Shown: positions 29,901 to 35,008 of the stretch, one piece after another
How the letters are laid out: the number at the start of each line of letters is the position of its first letter
Position numbering within the stretch: the first letter of the stretch is position 1
From: a virus
DNA: 35,008 nucleotides
Virus record (IMG/VR): IMGVR_UViG_3300025030_000293
Span: 1-35,008 of that record
Direction: 5' to 3' (one strand)
The notes under the pieces: model-generated
Databases searched by the model: none
Seen by the model: the letters and a program-made list of their open reading frames with translations, nothing else
Told to the model about the DNA's origin: nothing
Position numbers and translations under genes: made by a program

Positions 29901-32900
29901 TCAAGTATTCCAATCTAATCTAAATGATTTCATCGAGCGCAGCATGACCAACAATATGACCGGTGCAGAGATCCTGGAACGCATGAAATCCCTGGGATTT
30001 TCTGAGGGTGAACTGAAATGGAATGGAATGTACCAATGGCTGGTCAAAAACAAAGACGAAGCCATCACCCAAAGCAGTCTGAAGAAGTTGGTATTTGAGC
30101 GCGAACGCTATCTTGAAGCTCAAACTCAGGCGGGTGGTGTGTGGAGTGTCACGCTAAAAGATGGAAAAGGAAACCAATTAGTCCAGGCGACCGGAGCGTT
30201 GTCACTGGATCCAGACACAAATTTGTTTCGCTTCAACCTGACAAAGGTAGAGGGGGATGTAGATGAGTATTCATTACAGCGGCTGCAGCGTTGGGCAAGA
30301 GATGAAGAGGCCACCCACCTGGTCATGCCGGATGGGGTTGTACATGATTTGCGCAAGGTTCCGCCCTCTCTAAAAGCTACTCGCAGATCAGATTTTTCTT
30401 TCCTGGGCAGCACCGATTTTGTAAAGAACGAACTGGATCGACATTCAGCGATCATCAAAGCTTTTGCCGGGTCCAATCCAACCACATCTCTACATGAGAT
30501 GTTTCACGCTGTGGAAGATTATTTGCCGGACGCAGCGAAAAAGGTATTGGACGATTACGCTTCCGAGACCTTACTGCGGATGCAGGTAAGCAATGATCCA
30601 GCCTACAAGTTGTACAAAGACTTGGATCCGGCAGTCGCCCGCAGTGAGATTACAGCCCGAGCATGGGAAAAATATGTAATCACTGAGATGGCGCCGAACA
30701 GCGAGGTGGGGCACATCTTCAAGGCTATCAAGAATTACTTGGTGAATTTCTATCGCAGCATGGGTGATTATTTTGGCGGGGTATATCTGACGCCCGAAGT
30801 GCGCAAGGTATTCGATCAGATGGTGGGAGACGGCTGGAAGCAGGCTCAGGCTGACAAATTACCAAAGCCGCGTTCTCCCGGCCCCAAACCCAAAGTACCG
30901 GCAAAGCCAATTACATCTGAGGACGCACTCAAGGCTGCGCGGAAAGCCAAAGAAACGGTTACTTCCAAGCCGGTTATCAAGAAGAAGGATCCGGCAACCA
31001 AGGTGGCGGATCTGGTGGCAGTGGATGATATTGACCGGGCGCAGGGAAGGTGGCTGCAAAAGGGTACGTTCTATCCTGTACCGCGCAAGCGGAGATTCCT
31101 GAAAGGCTACACCGCCCAGGATGTAATTGATCACGAGATCAAAGAACTTCGTGGCGATTTGAAGATTAACCCCGACATAGATATGTCCTCTGTCAGCGCA
31201 CAACACACAATCTGGGTGGCATTTGATGAGGGTGTGGCAGTCAAGCATTACAAATTCAGCGATCCGGCCCTGAAGAACCTGACATCTACACAGTATCCAT
31301 ACTTCCGGGTATTGGCTGTGGATGGAAACGGCCACGCTCTAATTGAATACTCAGCAAAAGCACCCAAGGGAGCAGAGCCGTTGATGCAGGAGATCCACGC
31401 ACACCAATCTATTCTGGAATTGATGAACGGCCCGGAGAATGAACTAAAGACAGCCATGCGCGAACTGTTGGATATTTATACTCAGGATGATGTGGCCCGG
31501 TTGGTTAGTCAATTTGAGCCCATTGTCACCAAGATTGAAGACAAGCTAATTGCCAGTAATTACACCATGTTGGCCAAGGATCTCACACCAGCCGAGAGGG
31601 AGGCATTATCCTTCCTGGCCAACAACTTCTTACCACCTTCTATTGCTAGCACATACCCGCAAAAACCAGTGCAACGTTTCGCTCAGCAGGTTTTGGATGC
31701 CAACGGAAACTACATCAGCTTTGGGGTGGTCGGCAACATTGACATTGATGATATTATATATGTCAACGACTTTGCTACCTTCTTCGACCGGGTAGCCAAT
31801 GCAGTTTGGGAGCCAATCAGTAAAGGAGAATTGCCTAAAGTCCAGCGCATCAGCGAGGATGTGTTGTCTATTTTGGAGCAGCGCGGGTTCGACCCGGTAG
31901 TTTTAGCTGGTAACATATCATCGGATTACATACACAATGCTTTGATTTCCGGGCGCAAGCTGACACCCATACCTGTACCTGATCGCTCATCCTTTATGGA
32001 CTTTGCCGCGCGTTCCAAGGTCAAAACCCCGGATGGCCGACCACTTCCGGTTTACCATGCTTCACGCTTCAACTTTGTTGAGTTCAATGCTGCCAACGAT
32101 ATGGGCCACCATTTTGGTACAGTCTATGCTGCTTTGGATAGAGCGCATTGGCAACCTAGTTGGCAGTTGCACGCCTACTGGCTGAACATCGAAAATCCAA
32201 TCAAGCTCACCGATAATGGCGGCTGGGGCTACCTGGGTGTGGCCAATCAGTTGGCAGAAATTGATTTGATTTCCGCTACTGAAGCACTGGCTTTGAAGAA
32301 TGAAGCAGCTATGGCCGATAATATTATGGAAGGGCTTATCCAAACCTTGGATGAGACTACTCCAATTACCATGGTGCAGGCCGACAAATTGATGAATGAG
32401 TTGTATACCTCCATGCCAATTCTGAAAGACTATGGCAACTTCGATGCCAAAGATCTGATGGTCAGTTGGAACTTGAATGCCGGGTTATATGCCAATTCAA
32501 AGACAGTTTACAGCCCGCTAAATATCCACCGCCGTGTAGGATCTTCTCGGGTGGTGGCGGGGATGAAGAAATCTTATGCCATTGACGGCATCGAATATGT
32601 CAATGCCTTTGAAAATCGCGGTTCCACATCCTACATGGCCTTCTATAAAAATCAGATCAAGCGGGTAGACAATGTTGGAACTTACAATCCAAAGGTAGAT
32701 CACGTAAGGTTCCAGATGTTGAGCGACCTGATTGATGACTCTGCCGAGCATGTTGAGAACAGTCAACGGGCATTGAAAACCTGGACAAAATCAGTGTCAG
32801 GGATGTTGGATAATGTAGATAGTTTGTTCCTTGATGCCCGCACTGGATTTATGAATGCCAACGTGCTGGTTTCTTATCCCGATGCGCTCAGCAAACCCAA

Positions 32901-35008
32901 TACTGCCTACTTGATTGGCAACGGATTTGATTATATTGTCCGAGAAATGGGAGATGACGCGGCGGATCATTACCTGCGTAACTTGGCATCTGCTCTTCGC
33001 GGGGCGGGATTGGATGAGGCAGACATCTTCCACATGGGAGATGCCAGGTTTGTCATTCAAATGGACGATGCCCGCAAGCTGGATGATGTGCTGGAAGCAG
33101 TAGCCAATGCTCCCACCGTGCGTGTGTATGATGATGTCGGTGAACTGTGGGACATAGATTTGGATATTAGCCATTCTGGGGTGGGATCAAAGAATGATAT
33201 TCCTGAACAATTCCAATTGGCACAGGAAGCATCTGAGAAGTTGCGATCTGATTCCTATGTAGATTGGCTACGGCACAGTGGTGAAGAGCGTACCGAATTC
33301 CGCAACGAATGGGAAGCATTGGATGATGCGGATTTGAATGGCGCCGAGATTGCCACTCACAAGTACATTCGTCCTGCCGATCCGATTTTCCAGGAAGTGC
33401 CGTACCGGCAGTGGTACTACCACAAGGCCGAGCGTGAAATTGAGAAAATGGATTTCAAGAGTACTTCGACTGCCAGGCTACGCAGTGTATTGCCAAAGTT
33501 CGTCAGTGCTGATGAGATGAAATGGTCTGGATTGGATGATTTCCTGTCTGAAAATAAAAACGTAACCAAACAAGAGGTGTTGGATTTCCTTCGTGAGAAT
33601 CAGATCGAAGTCAACAAGGTTACACCTGAGATGAGACGATCAGCCATGAGTGGCGATCAATCTTTATTCCAGAAAACCGATGCCGAGGATCTGGTTGCTA
33701 AAGCAAAACAGCCCGACATCCAACCAGAAATAGATGAGGCATGGCGGGCATTTGCTCAGTCACCCATCTTCACACACGGCAGCCAGCAAGTCAGCCTGGC
33801 AGATTTGTGGGGAGTATTATTTGGGAATGAGCGTAAATTGCTGGAAGCTGGATCAGATGGCTTCGCCAATATTGCCATCAAGCTGGCAGATGACTTCCAA
33901 ATGTCGGGTTTGACTGAGCAAGCAGAAGTCATGCGGCTGCTTTCCGGGTTGGCCAAGGATTTCTCCAAATATGTAGAGGGAAGCGTCATCAAACTGGACT
34001 CTTTGGTTCCGCCACCACTGGCTTTGTGGCGCACCAACCCACAGATACGACAGTGGATCTCCAATCTTTATGGCGTGGGATCTCAAATAGCAGCAGGCAA
34101 GCGCACCCTGCGCATGTGGAAGGATGAGTTCGGGCGTAAGATTGATGACTCTCCGCTGGCCAAGTTGGACATCAATCCAGAGGCGAGCAAGGTATTGAAC
34201 GATGTTGCCAAAGAAGGCGCACTGCTCAAATCACAGATGAATGATGTGGCCAATTATGGTGGTCGCATGGCCGGGCATTATATTTCACCGGCCAACGGCG
34301 CCGTTACCAAGACCAACTTCAACATGATCGACTACACTGATTTCACCGTGCTGGATCAATTTATGAAAGACCTGATCCCGTTCTGGATGTACCCGGCCAA
34401 GTCAGTGCCATTTTGGATAAAGACGCTTGTTCAGCATCCAGAGATTGTGGCGTTCTATTACAAATACCAACGCTGGTCAAAAACTTCAGCACTGCAGGCT
34501 CATGCCACGACCAGCCGAGGTGAAGTTCTGCCGTCACTGAAAGGTTACGTACCCATTCTGCCGGGTCTGTGGTTCAACCCACTGGCGCCGCTGTTGTTCC
34601 GTTATGCTTTCCCGCGCGTGGATAACATACCAGAAGAAGATCCAGAGCTAAGTCCATTGCAGTCTGTGGCCAAGTTCTTCTTGGATGATGCGCCCATATT
34701 CGGCATCAATATCTCCCCGGTGATGTCGGCTGTACTGCAGACCTTCTATGATCCTTACTACCCCAAGACCAATCTGGCTTATGATATAGCCAAAGCGGTT
34801 ATTCCCATTGAATTTATTCCACCTTTTGCCGAGCGTTGGATTATGGCCCAAACGCGGAAAGTGGCCAGCGGCTGGAAGAATATACCCGAACGGTTTTCCG
34901 AAGAAGTTAGCTGGAAAGACTACCTGATCGAGCGTGAAATCTTGATCAATGCCCTGGATCGCATGAAAGATATTACCAGCCAGGTAGAAAAAGAAGCCAT
35001 TGCCAAAG
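23944..35008 (+). CDS. Giant polyvalent virion protein (partial; peptidase + ADP-ribosyltransferase-like + GGDEF-like)
   Basis: One uninterrupted frame from an ATG with AGAGG upstream to the window end: 3,688 complete codons and still open. Residues about 1-130 are Pro/Lys-rich. The next 2,000 residues are mainly helical and unrecognised. HEMFH at 2184-2188, followed by EITARAWEKYV and a YLTPEVRKVFDQM helix, is the zincin metallopeptidase pattern of phage polyvalent proteins. Residues about 2690-2915 (TPDGRPLPVYHA, HHFGT, WLNIENPIKL, EYVNAFENRG, NQIKRVDNVGTYNP) match the ADP-ribosyltransferase domain of such proteins. Residues about 2955-3045 resemble a GGDEF domain. MKWSGLDDFL...TKQEVLDFLRENQIEV (about 3175-3220) is another segment I know from these proteins. 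The end (FWMYPAKSVPFWIKTL) is membrane-like. By family such proteins are packaged and injected with the DNA. Confidence 0.9.
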   Translation, partial: MAKKFWEQPWYLEYLEDLKRKQTNKKDTNELLKTTINSTVKNPNVQMVPRRVANISPARTYIQAKQAEIERMVGPTKVLPRPSSVTAMPDRVVEKLPPVSPYTYLPQAAPPPNRPDLETVQPAGARRVKPAPPPKPKQTFKATPDTKVGQEVYLSYDKNARLTFITARPTDIKLFNYNGTMVPVSKNDSGKWALDKEITQLGVTLDNMIPMVYTPDLLETLNSTKTAADLLKPLTLDGMIKLGEALYYDPIVNQITARPTQTQIFWTPDHKELTYERTATDDKGMVVTNDPVEFDVQSSKFLQETLTKEHVEFDAFTNLDVAGNPTRASDIRFGLGTVRTEDLQAMHGLDYTLNKQTGETVNLLDEQGNVYPFYLTPETPIANFPIQMKNFETALRNSKLFQTLVVPVWAKFDPVKAAPYVDGAIAAISGFYALFDQTSIVPKQSTLFSSESQTVRRSGLGNTVPAFLSNLLTQFLGRPLVSATRFLAFPISLFEKATASGMWKFAQSIQDQLEMAVKDKRAVVDDQLQRAMYLELERPGISLSPTQLLQDTYEYTEKFDVGDRGVSTQLEMAGLGSNDALVTYVNRMNSNVAAGQSLMDGAIRKQYSGLTGEAVDEFAEGMYRYYVWGLDWAAINNWIDGRYEQKPIQAGVDKILAGDVPVTSDEFHFLWQFMAYNTVTPTADVRSFMPKFNIQPDTGANYLFFRHAADVSLAKGRPLTLDELYEESITWLAGYYQNPISTKEFRELMLQRSQARHDRALTLNRTAKSYRVLGEGAPDEATQQYYFGLADEMIKAAQDLLVATYPMDRKAGNIDPFSAYTWDAKPERLQQVYQNVALAELQLGRPPTRQEITDIASMSVDIVIEMGGEMVFDAMELLGVFKVGKIAINAAQKGITKTLVKSAKGISVLNALAAVQDEISNMALIRHMKGRALASQAFKQSEVMAELTSDILRSNPQTKEEFVALFERVANDIVRIKSAGTKTEAAEIIASIMPNRPTILSAHTLQEAADLLTETIDPKRWPTIAGEVWDENWSHMIERAAHDYNKVWKLDPSDASLQTLRTNNITAKATQNFFSWAGQSRMATELGSQFRKTFSDANRAWTNSVIFSDTWWAKLGFTGKESTAGIYKWRQILEGVYKLNQTFMNAWVWATLARRPAWMLYNFIDNTFRFFVGGAGDIRDIFFLMQTGVGQKIASNVKIPAHVASDLSALTFRYVVEPLGEGISQKKYLPSILNLRDNPLGFLQHYRVNYLAMTDGKNALTKAYTVFSAFPVSVKSLANAIEYGTRIRMWYKLYTNNVNVLNKTILTNLLDGAEAIGESPRVLGLKERLLATGMSELDANKWVQHVKDMWLTSGSNSQRFERSLQLLATPGEYLNERLFLPEIITKAAWFDETLQRPLITAVLDELQKFVTTQADAGLTKLTKVQVDQFFDRVIAMFDAESNAKLSTIWNQQAQILRNFDIDSGRQELKGTPYYPEATTKSKDFPLVTDSGNDAVKAIPRDATKLTNTQRRLAKKAVKENRVVIPNDADENLVKAVNTIRDRSDAIGTKPQPLTDEQIRAVENDLKDILPADVPTNAFEMEVLDRVIQKNIPRGIYLEAGKRRAIAAKNFGDVFGQPEFTQSRVYSRLERPDRDLIAAHGRNLDDAIRHVASSINSFWIEVWPGPRQLDAAGNIIFTARTSKSWEQAFNLIARQWNSQVFMYEELLDDVRRGNFTLLSSYSVKDMLDKAGIQPMFDAKGRVVRIRMHNPVTNEWKTTDSVVAVSQFKKITGVENQRIYTGSIQELGKGVIPDSKKAFTIEAKILPTPFPSYDEMVNSTPRLALAIKEGRLADANRILAGEFRYHMFYEKAGQLVPADSMLLNRIWKEIGGDSKKQWKTLQDVPPDITHKVLDDWAQTHHGYQLGKMVKGLQDDLTVVFQKQYSWTEAGARDYFKLWDRVMENVSRLLSDTLGRPITKDETWAHVYFGFYKIDPTVDGKAMRGLDGRQVFQSNLNDFIERSMTNNMTGAEILERMKSLGFSEGELKWNGMYQWLVKNKDEAITQSSLKKLVFERERYLEAQTQAGGVWSVTLKDGKGNQLVQATGALSLDPDTNLFRFNLTKVEGDVDEYSLQRLQRWARDEEATHLVMPDGVVHDLRKVPPSLKATRRSDFSFLGSTDFVKNELDRHSAIIKAFAGSNPTTSLHEMFHAVEDYLPDAAKKVLDDYASETLLRMQVSNDPAYKLYKDLDPAVARSEITARAWEKYVITEMAPNSEVGHIFKAIKNYLVNFYRSMGDYFGGVYLTPEVRKVFDQMVGDGWKQAQADKLPKPRSPGPKPKVPAKPITSEDALKAARKAKETVTSKPVIKKKDPATKVADLVAVDDIDRAQGRWLQKGTFYPVPRKRRFLKGYTAQDVIDHEIKELRGDLKINPDIDMSSVSAQHTIWVAFDEGVAVKHYKFSDPALKNLTSTQYPYFRVLAVDGNGHALIEYSAKAPKGAEPLMQEIHAHQSILELMNGPENELKTAMRELLDIYTQDDVARLVSQFEPIVTKIEDKLIASNYTMLAKDLTPAEREALSFLANNFLPPSIASTYPQKPVQRFAQQVLDANGNYISFGVVGNIDIDDIIYVNDFATFFDRVANAVWEPISKGELPKVQRISEDVLSILEQRGFDPVVLAGNISSDYIHNALISGRKLTPIPVPDRSSFMDFAARSKVKTPDGRPLPVYHASRFNFVEFNAANDMGHHFGTVYAALDRAHWQPSWQLHAYWLNIENPIKLTDNGGWGYLGVANQLAEIDLISATEALALKNEAAMADNIMEGLIQTLDETTPITMVQADKLMNELYTSMPILKDYGNFDAKDLMVSWNLNAGLYANSKTVYSPLNIHRRVGSSRVVAGMKKSYAIDGIEYVNAFENRGSTSYMAFYKNQIKRVDNVGTYNPKVDHVRFQMLSDLIDDSAEHVENSQRALKTWTKSVSGMLDNVDSLFLDARTGFMNANVLVSYPDALSKPNTAYLIGNGFDYIVREMGDDAADHYLRNLASALRGAGLDEADIFHMGDARFVIQMDDARKLDDVLEAVANAPTVRVYDDVGELWDIDLDISHSGVGSKNDIPEQFQLAQEASEKLRSDSYVDWLRHSGEERTEFRNEWEALDDADLNGAEIATHKYIRPADPIFQEVPYRQWYYHKAEREIEKMDFKSTSTARLRSVLPKFVSADEMKWSGLDDFLSENKNVTKQEVLDFLRENQIEVNKVTPEMRRSAMSGDQSLFQKTDAEDLVAKAKQPDIQPEIDEAWRAFAQSPIFTHGSQQVSLADLWGVLFGNERKLLEAGSDGFANIAIKLADDFQMSGLTEQAEVMRLLSGLAKDFSKYVEGSVIKLDSLVPPPLALWRTNPQIRQWISNLYGVGSQIAAGKRTLRMWKDEFGRKIDDSPLAKLDINPEASKVLNDVAKEGALLKSQMNDVANYGGRMAGHYISPANGAVTKTNFNMIDYTDFTVLDQFMKDLIPFWMYPAKSVPFWIKTLVQHPEIVAFYYKYQRWSKTSALQAHATTSRGEVLPSLKGYVPILPGLWFNPLAPLLFRYAFPRVDNIPEEDPELSPLQSVAKFFLDDAPIFGINISPVMSAVLQTFYDPYYPKTNLAYDIAKAVIPIEFIPPFAERWIMAQTRKVASGWKNIPERFSEEVSWKDYLIEREILINALDRMKDITSQVEKEAIAK

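Noticed and set aside
1-35008. tRNA, tmRNA or rRNA genes and CRISPR arrays
   Set aside because: No cloverleaf with a GTTCGANNC arm and no regularly spaced direct repeats were seen in the non-coding stretches.

Overview
The window looks like part of the genome of a tailed double-stranded DNA bacteriophage (Caudoviricetes, or a prophage of one). The evidence is a terminase large subunit, a portal protein, a giant polyvalent virion protein, a phage-type CHC2/TOPRIM primase, an SNF2 helicase, a DUF932 protein and dozens of tiny tightly packed genes with strong Shine-Dalgarno sites. No host chromosome gene, tRNA, rRNA, CRISPR array or insertion sequence is visible. The host cannot be named from the sequence; base composition is moderate and the signals (GGAGG ribosome sites, TTGACA/TATAAT-type promoters) are generic bacterial.

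Layout. (1) 1-5344, minus strand: replication module, with a partial small gene, a primase-like protein with damaged TOPRIM residues, an acidic coiled-coil protein, a zinc-finger protein, a hypothetical protein, and an SNF2 helicase interrupted in its P-loop by an intein. (2) 5345-5914: a long non-coding stretch with a perfect-spacing sigma70-type promoter, about 250 nt of strongly structured candidate RNA and a terminator. (3) 5915-6705, plus strand: an island of a possible DNA-binding protein and an HNH nuclease. (4) 6707-13946, minus strand: about 20 small accessory or early genes, mostly overlapping or a few bases apart, interrupted by one plus-strand Pro/Gly/Met-rich gene at 8161. (5) 13947-14560: a non-coding control region with a dif-like palindrome, another palindrome and G/T-rich repeats; it is a candidate replication, resolution or attachment region. 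(6) 14561-17430, plus strand: small accessory genes joined by ATGA overlaps. (7) 17431-17602: a strong promoter, a small hairpin and a terminator, forming a short RNA or an attenuated leader. (8) 17603-35008, plus strand: packaging and head module, consisting of a decoration-like protein, a Rossmann-like protein, small proteins, terminase, portal, two head-associated proteins and then one reading frame of more than 3,688 codons that leaves the window still open.

How it works together. The minus-strand replication genes and plus-strand structural genes diverge around the 14 kb control region, as in many phages. A palindrome, AAGTAACNGTTACTT, recurs four times, at gene ends or next to ribosome sites, and looks like a dispersed operator set. 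The most unusual points are: a possible RNA-RNA pair, in which the 5.6 kb structured RNA and the 17.5 kb leader carry a perfectly complementary 12-mer, each in a predicted hairpin loop; a class 3-type intein with a decayed homing endonuclease; and the giant polyvalent protein, with HEMFH metallopeptidase, ADP-ribosyltransferase-like and degenerate GGDEF-like domains. All functions are inferred from reading the sequence; no database search was run.
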